Source: Neobacillus cucumis
GTDB taxonomy: Bacteria; Bacillota; Bacilli; Bacillales; Cytobacillaceae
Reading direction: 5' to 3'
NCBI RefSeq assembly: GCF_016908975.1
Contig: NZ_JAFBEX010000022.1
Coordinates: 1 to 64,000, forward strand
Length of the DNA stretch: 64,000 bases
Shown: piece by piece, positions 8,512 through 18,197 of the stretch
How positions within the stretch are numbered: position 1 is the stretch's first letter
Layout of the letters: the number at the start of each line of letters is the position of its first letter
The notes under the pieces: model-generated
The model's database searches: none
Seen by the model: only the letters and a program-made list of their open reading frames with translations
What the model was told of the DNA's origin: nothing
Translations under genes and position numbers: made by a program

Positions 8512-9846
8512 TTATTTTTTTCGATTAAAGACTTCTTTTAGGGTCGATGGTTTAAAAAGGATCGTTGCAGGATCCACTAGATTCATTACCCTCACTAAAT
8601 CTTTATAGATTGCTTGATTCTTAGCAGATAATAAAAATATTTTTTTTACATACCATTGTTGGAACGTCAAACCAAATGGTTTCTTCCCTTTCACATCACT
8701 ATATCTAAAATCTTCACAAAGAACCATCGACCAAACGGGGGAAATAATTTTTGCTAATTGTTTTTGTAATTTTTTCATTGGACCTATGTGGGATGTTGTA
8801 GCAAAGTAATCTCCAATCGCAAGCGCTTCTAAAGCCGCAATACTCATGCCCTGTCCAAAAACGGGATTGATTCGGCAAATCGCATCACCTGCTACTAATA
8901 ATCCATCAGGTAAATCTACTTTTTCAAAGTGACGCCACTGTATCTGAGGAACCTGATAAATAGCTGTATCCGATATGGAAGTTCCATTCTGTAATTCTTT
9001 AAAAATATCAGGCAGTGGTAACTTCTCCGTCATTTTGAGAAAGCCCTCAGAATCTTTGACATCGACAGGATTGAGAGTATTTAGATAACCGTTGATCGTA
9101 ACTATACATTGATTGTTTTCCACCATTGACAATGTACCGCCTAATGTTTCCTTAGCGGGATCCGGATAAAGAATCTTTATTTTAAAATTCTTTGGCGGCT
9201 CAGAGAGTGTATATTTTCGTGTAGCATAACAAAGGCCTATTTCGACTGTTTCTTTAGGGACTGTCCTTCCCTGCTTTTCTAACCACCCTCTTGTAAAGGA
9301 GGCCGCTCCGCTCGTGTCAATGATCAAATCTCCCTTTATCCTTTTTGGCTTACTTTCATGAAGAACATCAACACCACAAACCTTGCTTCCGTCCTCTGAT
9401 AATAGAAAGGATTGTACTTTTATACCGTATTGATAAGTCACATTGCCAATTTGCTTTACCCTTTCCTCAATATACGATTCTAGCAAGGTCCTCGTTTGTA
9501 AAAAAGTAATATTATTGCTTGGAAAACGCAGTTTCCAAACTCCGTGATGAAACCAAGCAAGGTCATTTAAGGAATCAATCTTGATTGATCCGTGTTTTAC
9601 CATGTCCTCTTGAAATCCAGGAAAAAGGCGTTCTAAGGCATGGTCACCAGCATGAAGGAGCAAATGGAGATGATGTGCTTGTAGAACGCCATTTCTGATG
9701 GTGGTTTGACTTTCCGGTTTTGCATCTTTTTCTAAAATTCGTACTCTATGAAAATAAGGTGAAATCGCGGCGGCAATTAATTTGCCTGCTATTCCTCCTC
9801 CAATAATAATCGCTTGATGGTTCCCCTGGTCATACTTCAATTTCAA
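8512..9846 (-). CDS. FAD-dependent oxidoreductase, monooxygenase/geranylgeranyl-reductase-like
   Basis: A flavoprotein of about 444 aa in the PHBH/geranylgeranyl-reductase superfamily. The N-terminal dinucleotide fold AIIIGGGIAGK is followed by a Glu-ending strand (VRILEKD). The second FAD motif LVAGDAICRINPVFGQGM lies near residues 325-340. The DG-type middle part reads LIIDTSGAASFTRGWL. The C-terminus is basic. The substrate is not evident. It resembles hydroxylases that act on lipophilic or polyketide-like compounds. The start is uncertain: a TTG at 9873 lacks a ribosome binding site, while TTG codons at 9846 and 9840 follow AAAGGGGAA. It could share a promoter with the helicase gene 44 nt upstream. 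Confidence 0.72.
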   Translation of the reverse strand: MKLKYDQGNHQAIIIGGGIAGKLIAAAISPYFHRVRILEKDAKPESQTTIRNGVLQAHHLHLLLHAGDHALERLFPGFQEDMVKHGSIKIDSLNDLAWFHHGVWKLRFPSNNITFLQTRTLLESYIEERVKQIGNVTYQYGIKVQSFLLSEDGSKVCGVDVLHESKPKRIKGDLIIDTSGAASFTRGWLEKQGRTVPKETVEIGLCYATRKYTLSEPPKNFKIKILYPDPAKETLGGTLSMVENNQCIVTINGYLNTLNPVDVKDSEGFLKMTEKLPLPDIFKELQNGTSISDTAIYQVPQIQWRHFEKVDLPDGLLVAGDAICRINPVFGQGMSIAALEALAIGDYFATTSHIGPMKKLQKQLAKIISPVWSMVLCEDFRYSDVKGKKPFGLTFQQWYVKKIFLLSAKNQAIYKDLVRVMNLVDPATILFKPSTLKEVFNRKK

Positions 9847-9890
9847 CTTTTCCCCTTTTTTGTCTATATTCAATTGACGATACAGTAATT

Positions 9891-12137
9891 CTATTCCCGC
9901 GTGATAAATTGACTTAACAGATATTCACTGACCTTCTCTGAATCCAGTCTGGCTGCTACAAACGGAGGTTGAATTTCCTTTGTTCCTTCTAGTGGAAGAC
10001 CTAGCCACAAAAACTGTTGATCCACGATGATAAAGGGAAACGACAAACCTTCTGCCACTCTATGATCCGGTCGAAGTTCCATCCATTCTGATTCAGAAAT
10101 TACAGTTAATTTTACGATTTTTTCACGATTATTAAGCTTCTCCAGCCATTCTGGGGAAAGTCTTGTATGAGCAGGCAAGGAAATCACAATCGATGCCCTA
10201 GCAGTTTCAATATCTTGAAATACATTTTCTAATTTTCGGGCATGCATCCATTGTAACTTGAGGTGCTGATGTTTAATCCACTTACCAATATCCTTTGTTT
10301 CCACCGTCTGCAGTTGCTTTACCTGATGCTCGACTAACTGCCTTAATGTTTTCCCTTGAAATACATGTCTTCGGATAAAGGCTTGATTGCTGACATGGAT
10401 AAACTTCCCTTTTGTCCTTGTTATGGCAACATTGATTAATCGTTCACTATCCTTACCCGTTAATAGCATACCTGCTCGACTTTGCGGTGCACCTTCGACC
10501 GTATCAAATATCATCACATCCCGCTCGCTGCCTTGGAATCTGTGAACGGTTGCCGCAATGATGTCTGCATTCAAGCGTTGTTCTTGATATAAATCCTCAA
10601 GAATCAATTCCATTAACTGGGCCTGAGCACGGTAGGGAGTCACATAACCGATAGAACGTAAGCCACTCAAATAGGACTCATGAATTAAGTGAAAGGATAA
10701 CAGTACCTGCCAAATATTGATTCTTGATTGGGAGGTCCTCTCCGTCAAACAATAGGCCCCTGTAAAACTAGTATCAACTAGAATGGAGGCGCGATTTGGA
10801 AACGGAGCGCTTTCCACTATTTTGTTCCTGCTCTTTCTAACACTCTCATGGTCACCAACAAGTGAATGATAGATATATTGATTGGTAAAAGCAGAAATAT
10901 CCGGGTGCATACGCCGTTGTTCTTCTAATAGAAATAGATGCGGATGTAGTCTACCGTCATTTACCCAATCAACTACTCCTGCTCGGTGAAAAATATCCTC
11001 CCTTAACCATTTCGTTACCAATGAGTCCCTTGAGGCAGCAATTGGCGGCAGCTGCTTAAAATCGCCGCAAATAATGACCCGTTTCCCAAGTGCGGCAGCG
11101 AATGCCGCTTGAGGTACATACGCCATACTCGCTTCATCGATGATAACGACATCAAATGTTTTTTCATAAATAGCCGGATCGCTGGCTGCTTTCGCGAGCG
11201 TTACCCCCACTATATACGCATCTTTAACAAATTCTATTTCCTTTTGACGAATTTTTTCCAATACTCTGGCAATCTTCGTCTCAAGCTCCAGAAGTTGATT
11301 CGTATCCCTTTTACTAAAAGAACGAGCAATGTCTTGCTTTACCAGTTTTCTATCTTCAAGTAATTTTTCCTTTTCTTCTGCAAGACTAGGATCTTGATTC
11401 TGAAGCAATTCAGTGGTGGTAATCGCCTGCCGATTATCCGTGCGTTCACCTGTACCGAATCCATAACGAAGAACGTCCCCTTCACGGAAACGGTCTTTCT
11501 TTTGGATAAAGTCCGTTAATTCACCGAGGAGAACATCTACTGCTTGATTGCTATGCGAGAGGATTAAAACACGCTTTTCTTGAAAATATTTATTGGCTGC
11601 CGTTCTCGCTAGTGTATAGGTTTTACCCGTACCAGGTGGTCCCCATACAAAGGTGACAGGATTGTATTTTGATCGAAGAACTAACTCATGTACATTGCTC
11701 TTTATTTTTTCAAGCGGGTGATTGGCTGGCATCGAAGGATCCATTAATTTTTTAACTCGAAGCCTCTTTTGTTTGTCCTTTTTGATTTCATCCAGTCGTT
11801 CTATTAGATGATCAAGAAGTTCCCATGGATCATGAAACAAAGTGGCTTCCGAAATGAGGTCTCCAAACGATTGTTCAAGTGCTAAGATGACTCCTTTTCC
11901 CTCTGAAGACAAGACTCTCCCTTGCTGAGACATACTTCCCCATTCGAGTCGAACGGATGAACCGACAGGTATCCTTAGTGAAGTGGTTGTTTCAAAATAA
12001 TAGGAATAGGAACCATCTGTAGATAACAGCCTGCCGTTGCTAACAAGGAATTTATTACTGCCAAATTTTTTTAAAAATTGAATTTCACTCTGGAGTGCCT
12101 GCTGCCACTCTTTTATATAAGAAACTACGGTGTTCAT
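9891..12137 (-). CDS. Superfamily 1 helicase, Dna2/NAM7-like, with PLD-like C-terminus
   Basis: A protein of about 748 aa. Walker A is VWGPPGTGKTYTLA near residues 165-175, Walker B is VVIIDEASMAYVPQA, and motif III is CGDFKQLPP. The C-terminal RecA core has ATVHRFQGSERDVMIFDTVE and INVAITRTKGK. This is the UPF1/Dna2-like SF1B arrangement, so it should be an ATP-driven 5'-3' nucleic acid helicase. The last 110 residues resemble the phospholipase-D-like tail found in related bacterial helicases; this is inference. ATG at 12137 has AAAGG at proper distance; an ATG nine bases upstream overlaps that site and is less likely. Two helicases and an FAD enzyme form no clear pathway. Confidence 0.85.
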   Translation of the reverse strand: MNTVVSYIKEWQQALQSEIQFLKKFGSNKFLVSNGRLLSTDGSYSYYFETTTSLRIPVGSSVRLEWGSMSQQGRVLSSEGKGVILALEQSFGDLISEATLFHDPWELLDHLIERLDEIKKDKQKRLRVKKLMDPSMPANHPLEKIKSNVHELVLRSKYNPVTFVWGPPGTGKTYTLARTAANKYFQEKRVLILSHSNQAVDVLLGELTDFIQKKDRFREGDVLRYGFGTGERTDNRQAITTTELLQNQDPSLAEEKEKLLEDRKLVKQDIARSFSKRDTNQLLELETKIARVLEKIRQKEIEFVKDAYIVGVTLAKAASDPAIYEKTFDVVIIDEASMAYVPQAAFAAALGKRVIICGDFKQLPPIAASRDSLVTKWLREDIFHRAGVVDWVNDGRLHPHLFLLEEQRRMHPDISAFTNQYIYHSLVGDHESVRKSRNKIVESAPFPNRASILVDTSFTGAYCLTERTSQSRINIWQVLLSFHLIHESYLSGLRSIGYVTPYRAQAQLMELILEDLYQEQRLNADIIAATVHRFQGSERDVMIFDTVEGAPQSRAGMLLTGKDSERLINVAITRTKGKFIHVSNQAFIRRHVFQGKTLRQLVEHQVKQLQTVETKDIGKWIKHQHLKLQWMHARKLENVFQDIETARASIVISLPAHTRLSPEWLEKLNNREKIVKLTVISESEWMELRPDHRVAEGLSFPFIIVDQQFLWLGLPLEGTKEIQPPFVAARLDSEKVSEYLLSQFITRE

Positions 12138-12273
12138 TTTTCTCATCCTTTAATAGGGGTTACCTTGTGCTGTAAATTACTATAGCATTATACCATCAAA
12201 AAGAAAAAAGCATTCGGTTATTGGTTAACGGGTTCACTTCAGGAGGAGTTTTACCCAAAATAACCAAAAGATT

Positions 12274-12307
12274 AGTAGACCATATCGCTTAATCGGAATG
12301 GTCTACT
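12274..12307. other. Inverted repeat in the gap upstream of the SF1 helicase
   Basis: AGTAGACCAT pairs perfectly with ATGGTCTACT across a 14-nt loop. There is no T-run on either side, so it is not a typical terminator. It could be an operator or a structured RNA. Confidence 0.5.
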
Positions 12308-12510
12308 TTAATTAATATAAAGCCGTTTTCAAGGTTTTTATGCGAAAAAATACGTTGGTTTCAGTAGTAGAAAAATAATGTACAATGATTTATGTTCTTG
12401 CTAATTTTGGTGGATTTTATTGTCTAAATCTACTGTTAAAATTGTGCAATTTTACAGTTTAAGGATCTGTTATTATTCATTGTTGATTTTCGTGTAGATA
12501 TGAGAATTCA

Positions 12511-12700
12511 TAGGCGGAGAATTTCCGGGTAATGTATAAAGAGGAAGGTTAAGAAGCAGATATAAGCGGAGAAATTCCGTTTAACTGCTCTAAATAAGAC
12601 AAAATCCAAAGATTTGGATAATATAAACGGAAAAACTTCCTTTATTTTTAAGGAAAATAGTGTATTTCCCCATTTAGGCGGAATTTTACCGTTTATTTTT
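12511..12700. repeat. Degenerate array of CGGA..TCCG motifs, about 52-bp period (array D)
   Basis: Four short palindrome-like blocks occur: GGCGGAGAATTTCCG, GCGGAGAAATTCCG, AACGGAAAAACTTCC and GGCGGAATTTTACCG. Their CGGA cores start at 12515, 12567, 12628 and 12679 (steps 52, 61 and 51). Three of the four blocks are followed by GTTTA or CTTTA. The rest of the 12138-13037 gap is AT-rich. It holds the hairpin at 12274-12307 and a tiny reading frame with a terminator at 12796-12906. I see nothing else in it. Confidence 0.6.
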
Positions 12701-12795
12701 CAAACACAGTAAATCAACATTTAGTAATAACAGAGACAAGTTTAAAGGAATCTCTAGAAATGCAGTCCCTACCTGGCAAACAAGAGGAAAGCGAA

Positions 12796-12897
12796 ATGAA
12801 GTTTATCGGGGATAAAGAATCATTAAATGGTGATTTGCAAGATTTATTTTTGTGGTATATGAAGAAAATAGATGAATGGAAAAGAGCACCTAAATGA
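12796..12897 (+). CDS. Possible small protein, 33 aa
   Basis: A short open frame beginning MKFIGDKESLNGDLQDLF and ending in a basic tail. It has a good ribosome binding site (AAGAGG, 8 nt upstream), and a rho-independent terminator overlaps its stop codon. It is unlike any family I recognise, and it could equally be the tail of a decayed gene. The ribosome binding site and terminator are what argue for it. Confidence 0.35.
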   Translation: MKFIGDKESLNGDLQDLFLWYMKKIDEWKRAPK

Positions 12898-12906
12898 TGC
12901 TCTTTT
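12880..12906 (+). terminator. Intrinsic terminator after the 33-aa frame
   Basis: AAAAGAGCA and TGCTCTTTT form a 9-bp stem followed by CTTTTT. It shows that a plus-strand transcript ends here, although the only frame upstream is the 33-aa one. Confidence 0.7.
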
Positions 12907-13037
12907 CTTTTTAAAATAATGTTATTTTTGAGTAAATTTAGTTACCGAATTAGATGCGAAAGACTGTGTTTTTTTCACAACTCCCCATCAAGAGAACTCG
13001 TTAGTTATTGGTCGAATGCTTTTACAATATGGGCGGA

Positions 13038-13853
13038 TTAGCAGCTTGCTTTCAGGTAATAATTTGCTAGGGTAATAATCATGGCACCCATTCGTTCATT
13101 TTCAGGTGCTAACACACGGTCAATTCCCTCTTCCTTTAACGCTTCTAGAGTGACCTTGCCAACAGCAACCGCTAGAGTATGTCCCTTAAATGCTTCAACC
13201 AGTTCATGAGCATAATTATGTTGCTTGGCATAGTTAAATAATGATCGAACTTGAACGGCTGTCGTAAAACAGACGGCATCACACTCTTGGTTTTTCAGTT
13301 CCTCACAGAGAGTTTTAACAGTCTCGGTTTCGGGTTCAATATGTTGATAGGGGAGAATTTTTTGGACTTCCGCACCCTGTTCTTCTAAATATTGAGTTAA
13401 TGCTGGTGCGGTTTCGCCATGAAGCTGCAGCATGACTCGTTTTCCAGTAAAATCAATTCCTTCAAAAGCACGCACTAGACCCTTTGTCGTCCCATCATCT
13501 GCGGTTACAATAGGCTCAATTTGTAATTTCTTCAGCGCGGACAAAGATTTATAACCGCGTGATGCGACTTTTGCCATACGGATTTTGTCAATAAAAGCTT
13601 CTTCTAGCCCCAACTTTGCAGCAATATTTAATAATGTTTCGATTCCAATACCAGTCGTAAAAATGACCCAATCGGCGCCTTGCTCAATAAATTCAACTAA
13701 ATCAGGCTCCACTTCCTTCTCTGCTAAAAACACAGTCCCTTGCAGTGAACGAACAACAGGAATGCCACCTTGTTTTTCGATTAATGTACTAATTTCTTCA
13801 AGTTTCCTAGAACCGCCAACCACGATTCGTTTTCCTGATAGACCCTTTTCCAT
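13038..13853 (-). CDS. Uroporphyrinogen-III synthase-like protein (HemD family)
   Basis: A 271-aa two-lobed HemD-type protein. The first lobe starts with LSGKRIVVGGSRKLEE and has WVIFTTGIGIETL. The second includes MLQLHGETAPALTQYLEEQG and DAVCFTTAVQVRSLF, and the first lobe returns with TLAVAVGKVTLEAL. HemD closes hydroxymethylbilane to uroporphyrinogen III in haem, cobalamin and sirohaem synthesis. The gene stands alone, far from any hemAXCDBL operon. It is therefore probably a second, divergent HemD-like protein of the type found beside nitrite or sirohaem functions, although none is visible here. Ribosome binding site GAGGT, 6 nt before the ATG. Confidence 0.8.
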   Translation of the reverse strand: MEKGLSGKRIVVGGSRKLEEISTLIEKQGGIPVVRSLQGTVFLAEKEVEPDLVEFIEQGADWVIFTTGIGIETLLNIAAKLGLEEAFIDKIRMAKVASRGYKSLSALKKLQIEPIVTADDGTTKGLVRAFEGIDFTGKRVMLQLHGETAPALTQYLEEQGAEVQKILPYQHIEPETETVKTLCEELKNQECDAVCFTTAVQVRSLFNYAKQHNYAHELVEAFKGHTLAVAVGKVTLEALKEEGIDRVLAPENERMGAMIITLANYYLKASC

Positions 13854-13948
13854 TTAGGTACCTCACATCTTTTTTTATTTATAAATGTAACATATTTTGA
13901 AACAAAAAAAGATGGTTTTTCTCTCACTTTTTTCCGTTGATAAATGTA

Positions 13949-15049
13949 TTAAGTCTCTGCTTCCTTGTTTTTTAACCTTATTTTTATATTTCTTTTAACA
14001 AAAAGGAAGAGAAAAATTAACATCATTTCGATGATAAGACCAACTATATTCCATGTAAAGAAAGAAAACCGTAAAAGGTCCATTGTATTCTTAAACATTA
14101 GGATGGACAAATAACCAACAATAAAAGCGATCGGAAACAAGAATTTGTTCGTATTTCCCTTGTATAGATAGCTAAAGCAATGATTGATTGCATAAAGAAG
14201 AAAGGCCACCTTCGTAAAAATGGTTGGCAGCCATACAACCGTAATGACCAAATCAAGCCGATCAAGAAAATCGGTAATATTAATTTGTTGAATTAACATG
14301 AGGCTAGGGTAAGTAGATTCTCGGATAATCTTTACTCCTAATACAGCTAAAGAGGAAAGGATTACAACTAAGAAGAGAAACAAACCAAGCCCGGTTCCTA
14401 TCATTACTGCTCGACGTGCTTTATGTGGTGGGTCGATATTTGAAATAATGATTAAAAAAAATAAAATCTCTCCCATCCATGAGAAGGTTATAAAAGTCGC
14501 TCTTAAGATGGTTGTAATAGATTCCATCCCAAGGAGGGGCTGTAGATTTCCAAAATCCCATTCATTCATTAATAATAATGGAAGCATAGTCACAATAATG
14601 AATAGTAAAGTAAAGTGGATGGCCGTTACTCGGGCTATTACCTCAATCCCAGAAAGAGCAATGTATACCATCACTAAGATAGAAAGTACCATTAAGATAT
14701 CATTTGGCGTCGTGGGCAAAAGGACTGTTGCCACAAAATCAAACATCCCTCTTAAATCCCTAATTAAAGTAAAAAGGACAAACAGAAGGAAGATTAAAAT
14801 GAACCCCTTCTCGCTCCATTTACTTTTACTGCCAATCAACAGAACATTTTGTAACCATTCTTGCTGAGTGTTTTTACCAAAAATAATAAAGATAAAAGAA
14901 ATTAAAAGCGGGTAGATGATAATCGGGACGACCCATGCATTTTGGTCGCCTTGTTGTAAAATGATTTGTGGCAGACTGATGATGGGTCCAGCAAATATTA
15001 AATTTGCTACTAATAGTGATAATTGAAAAGCCGAGACCTTTTGTTTCAT
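13949..15049 (-). CDS. gerB: GerB-type spore germinant receptor permease
   Basis: A 366-aa integral membrane protein with about ten hydrophobic segments, of the GerAB/APC-like permease family. It starts KVSAFQLSLLVANLIFAGPI and has WMGEILFFLIIISNI in the middle and a hydrophobic end. In the spore inner membrane it forms the ligand-binding channel of the receptor. It is the last gene of gerA-gerC-D-gerB and its ATG overlaps the stop of the small D gene by 4 nt. The ligand cannot be predicted from sequence. The symbol denotes the subunit type, not a named locus. Confidence 0.9.
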   Translation of the reverse strand: MKQKVSAFQLSLLVANLIFAGPIISLPQIILQQGDQNAWVVPIIIYPLLISFIFIIFGKNTQQEWLQNVLLIGSKSKWSEKGFILIFLLFVLFTLIRDLRGMFDFVATVLLPTTPNDILMVLSILVMVYIALSGIEVIARVTAIHFTLLFIIVTMLPLLLMNEWDFGNLQPLLGMESITTILRATFITFSWMGEILFFLIIISNIDPPHKARRAVMIGTGLGLFLFLVVILSSLAVLGVKIIRESTYPSLMLIQQINITDFLDRLDLVITVVWLPTIFTKVAFLLYAINHCFSYLYKGNTNKFLFPIAFIVGYLSILMFKNTMDLLRFSFFTWNIVGLIIEMMLIFLFLFVKRNIKIRLKNKEAET

Positions 15050-15270
15050 AATTTCACAACCATTCTCAAAATACCCTCAAAAGTTACATTCAAAAATGTA
15101 GTAATGGTGCTGAGTGATAAGTGAAAAAAATCTAGCATTGAAATACCTAATGCAGCGCCTACAAAAACATACACCCATTTTCGTTCTTTTTTACTGACAA
15201 TATTTTTTTTAAAGACAAAAAGGATATAGGAAATAAGACTTATCCAGACAACAATCATACCTAATTTCAT
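15046..15270 (-). CDS. Small two-TM protein, germinant receptor D-subunit-like
   Basis: A 74-aa protein with two hydrophobic segments (about residues 3-20 and 32-50) separated by a basic stretch (KKNIVSKKERK). Its size, topology and place inside the ger operon, between the C and B genes, match the D subunits described for some Bacillus germinant receptors. Those modulate receptor strength. It overlaps gerB by 4 nt and starts 4 nt after gerC. Confidence 0.75.
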   Translation of the reverse strand: MKLGMIVVWISLISYILFVFKKNIVSKKERKWVYVFVGAALGISMLDFFHLSLSTITTFLNVTFEGILRMVVKL

Positions 15271-15274
15271 ATTG

Positions 15275-16429
15275 TCATTCCTTTTCTACAATTCCTGAAT
15301 TCGCGGATCTTTGAATATCAGCGTCTACTTTAATCGTGACTTTTAAATTTGGCAGGATCGTGCGCCAGTCGTTCTTCCAATTTTGATTCCATTCTTGATG
15401 CTTATATTTAAAGAGATACCAGCCAAACCCAAACACATCTACTCCCTGTGAATGAGCATGATTTAAGATTGCTTCAATTTCTTTTTTTATTTGACCTTCC
15501 ATTTTGCTAATAACTAACCGATATGTTTGGGGATCCTCAATTCGATAATTAGGCTCATTCTCGAATAAGACGCCTACAGTCTTGACAGTGAGGAGAAAAG
15601 TAGGTTTTCCGTCTACAATCTTAAGCTTTGGTTTAGTTTGATTTTCAAAAATCTGAACAGAAATCTCTTCATTTTTTGCTACCGGAAAGGAAGCAGATTT
15701 CTTTAGCATTTTTTCAAATAACCATAATACGCCTGCACTTTCATTCTTATTCGTAGAAAAGACAAGTTTATCATCTTTAAATACAGCAAACCTCTGCATT
15801 TGGACTTCTTTTTTTGTTTTATCTGTTTTCGTTGTACCAGCTGTATTGATCATAGGAATAATCATGTCCTTCCCTTCACGATACAAATCCTGAAGAGCAC
15901 TGCGCACTGTCATATTAAGACTGTTTTTAGACATTTCTCTCATTCCCTCGCCCGAATATTGTTCCATCCTGGGTTGTGTCTTTAATAGATTTACGGCATC
16001 TCCCTTTGAAATAAGCAGAAAGGTTGAAATCCTTGAGCGAGGCTGTGTGAAGACTGCATTTAATGTTTTCTTGATCCCTGCTTCTGCTAGAGATTCTCCA
16101 ATTATATGGACTCTTCGGTGACCTAAATAAACCCTTCTAGATAATTTGGTTTGGATTTCCTCCATCGCTTGGCGTTCATTTCCGCCTGTCCCTTGGGCTA
16201 CTAGGTATGGACCTTCACCGCTTGTACCCCCGCCGCCGCCGCTTGACCCTGCACCTCCCATAGAGCTGGGAAGTGGAACCTGCAAGGAAAATAAAAATTG
16301 GTTTTTTTCTCCTTTATCCACCCCTGTTGCGACCACAAAAGCGATATCATTAATTTCCGAGCGATCCCAACAGCCTGTCAATAAAAAAATGGAAACAATA
16401 CAAGGTAACGAAAGTCGGATTGCTTTCAT
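15275..16429 (-). CDS. gerC: GerC-type germinant receptor lipoprotein
   Basis: A 384-aa Ger(x)C lipoprotein. The lipobox LLTGC places the lipid-modified cysteine at residue 20, after a short hydrophobic signal peptide. The hallmark CWDRSEINDIAFV follows directly, and later GVDKGEKNQFLFSLQVPLP. An unusual Gly/Ser-rich insert (GGAGSSGGGGGTSGEG) sits at about residues 57-72. Processing by Lgt and Lsp, then anchoring on the outer face of the spore inner membrane, is expected. It overlaps gerA by 4 nt. Confidence 0.92.
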   Translation of the reverse strand: MKAIRLSLPCIVSIFLLTGCWDRSEINDIAFVVATGVDKGEKNQFLFSLQVPLPSSMGGAGSSGGGGGTSGEGPYLVAQGTGGNERQAMEEIQTKLSRRVYLGHRRVHIIGESLAEAGIKKTLNAVFTQPRSRISTFLLISKGDAVNLLKTQPRMEQYSGEGMREMSKNSLNMTVRSALQDLYREGKDMIIPMINTAGTTKTDKTKKEVQMQRFAVFKDDKLVFSTNKNESAGVLWLFEKMLKKSASFPVAKNEEISVQIFENQTKPKLKIVDGKPTFLLTVKTVGVLFENEPNYRIEDPQTYRLVISKMEGQIKKEIEAILNHAHSQGVDVFGFGWYLFKYKHQEWNQNWKNDWRTILPNLKVTIKVDADIQRSANSGIVEKE

Positions 16430-17985
16430 GTTGGATTCCCTTCTTCACTGCCTTTTCCAGGACTTGGCTTTAGATCTTCCCCTTCTCTTGTTCGATCGTT
16501 TTTAACGGTCTGACTTGGACGCTTATTCATGGACCACCAAGGCGCCCTTATAAAAACATCCTTTTGACCTTCCTTAGACATAGGAGAAATTGGAGATAAA
16601 TAGGGGATACCAAAAGATCTTAATTTGCTTAAATGGGTTAAAATGATCAAGATGCCTAAGACAATTCCGAATAAACCAAACATCCCGGCTAGAAATATAA
16701 ATGGAAAGCGCAAAAGCCGGATAGAAATAGCCATATTGAATCTTGGAATCGTGAACGAGGCAATCCCTGTAAGTGAAACAACAATTACCATTGGTGCTGA
16801 AACAATGCCAGCTTCAACTGCTGCCTGCCCAATTACTAGTGCCCCGAGAATACTTACTGCTTGACCTACGATTTTTGGAAGCCTTACTCCTGCTTCCCTC
16901 AGAGCTTCAAAGGATATTTCCATGATTAATGCTTCTATAAAGGCTGGAAACGGAATCGCTTCCCTGCTTGATGCAATACTAAATAGGAGGTTTGTAGGAA
17001 GCATCTCTTGATGGTAGGTCGTCACTGCCACATAAAGACTCGGCAAGGTGAGCGCTATGAACACAAAGATAATCCGCAAAAACCGAAGAAAGATGGAAAT
17101 ATGGAAGCGATGGTAGTAATCCTCACTTGCTTGCATGAATTGCCAAAAGGTAGCTGGCATAATAAGCGCTAAAGGTGTACCATCGATAATGATCGCCACT
17201 CTGCCTTCTAATAAATTGGCTGCAATCGTATCAGGACGTTCAGAATTTTGAATTTGCGGAAAAAAACTCCAAGGATTATCTTCAATTAACTCTTCTATAT
17301 AACCACTTTCTAAAACACCGTCTATTTTGATACGGTCAATACGAGCTTGGACTTCTTTTAAAAGTTCTGGTGACACCAAACCATCAATATACATGATGGC
17401 GATTCCAGTCTTTGTTTCTTCTCCAACATCTTTAGCGATCGCTTTCAGTCGATTTGAACGAATTTTTTGTCTGACAAGGGCTGTATTTACCCGGATACTT
17501 TCAGTCAGACCCTCACGGGGTCCACGAACGACAGACTCTGTTTCAGGCTCTGTTACCCCTCTTCTTTGTCCTCCTTTTGCATCAATAACAATTCCGGTTT
17601 TAACCTTATCGACTAAAAGAACAGTATTTCCTTTCAGAATATTTGTAACCGCATCATCGAGCAACGTTATTTCTAAAACCGAGCTTGCAGATAATATTTT
17701 CTCTACTAAAAAGTCGGCAGTTATTCGATCTGTTTCTATCTCCTTAAGAATCTGATGAATCCCATGAAGTTGGATGCTGTTGGTATCAATTAGCCCATCT
17801 ACAAACAGTAGATAAGCATTCACATTACCGGCAACGATATGCCGAAAGACAATATCCGAACAATCGGCAAATAGTTCTTTCAATCGGTCAATATTAATTG
17901 ATAAATCTGCCTCAATTTCCTTATCCATTTTCTCACTTGGGACTGATTTCTGACCTTCTTTAAGAAATTTTTTAAATTTTCTCAT
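16426..17985 (-). CDS. gerA: GerA-type germinant receptor subunit
   Basis: A 519-aa GerA/SpoVAF-type protein. It has a long soluble N-terminal domain (to about residue 300) with RGPREGLTESIRVNTALVRQ and EGRVAIIIDGTPLALIMPA, then several membrane helices, and a soluble hydrophilic tail. It forms the receptor with GerB, GerC and D. ATG at 17985 is supported by CGGAG 7 nt upstream; an in-frame TTG at 18018 lacks a ribosome binding site. It is the first gene of the operon. A forespore-specific (sigma G) promoter is expected from the family but I could not identify one with confidence. Confidence 0.92.
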   Translation of the reverse strand: MRKFKKFLKEGQKSVPSEKMDKEIEADLSINIDRLKELFADCSDIVFRHIVAGNVNAYLLFVDGLIDTNSIQLHGIHQILKEIETDRITADFLVEKILSASSVLEITLLDDAVTNILKGNTVLLVDKVKTGIVIDAKGGQRRGVTEPETESVVRGPREGLTESIRVNTALVRQKIRSNRLKAIAKDVGEETKTGIAIMYIDGLVSPELLKEVQARIDRIKIDGVLESGYIEELIEDNPWSFFPQIQNSERPDTIAANLLEGRVAIIIDGTPLALIMPATFWQFMQASEDYYHRFHISIFLRFLRIIFVFIALTLPSLYVAVTTYHQEMLPTNLLFSIASSREAIPFPAFIEALIMEISFEALREAGVRLPKIVGQAVSILGALVIGQAAVEAGIVSAPMVIVVSLTGIASFTIPRFNMAISIRLLRFPFIFLAGMFGLFGIVLGILIILTHLSKLRSFGIPYLSPISPMSKEGQKDVFIRAPWWSMNKRPSQTVKNDRTREGEDLKPSPGKGSEEGNPT

Positions 17986-18197
17986 CGAAATACTCCGAAT
18001 TGTTAAATTTTTAGACAAAATAAATCCATGACAAACGTACTATGTGATAACAGAATAGTTTCTAAAATTACTTTCTATAATTTGCACCAAGAATTGAAAA
18101 ATATTCCTGAATCTCTTTAAATTAGGCTTGATTTTATAAGCATTGGACATACTGAAAAATGTCAAAAAATTTGTTGGTAAGGAGGAGCGGAATATCA

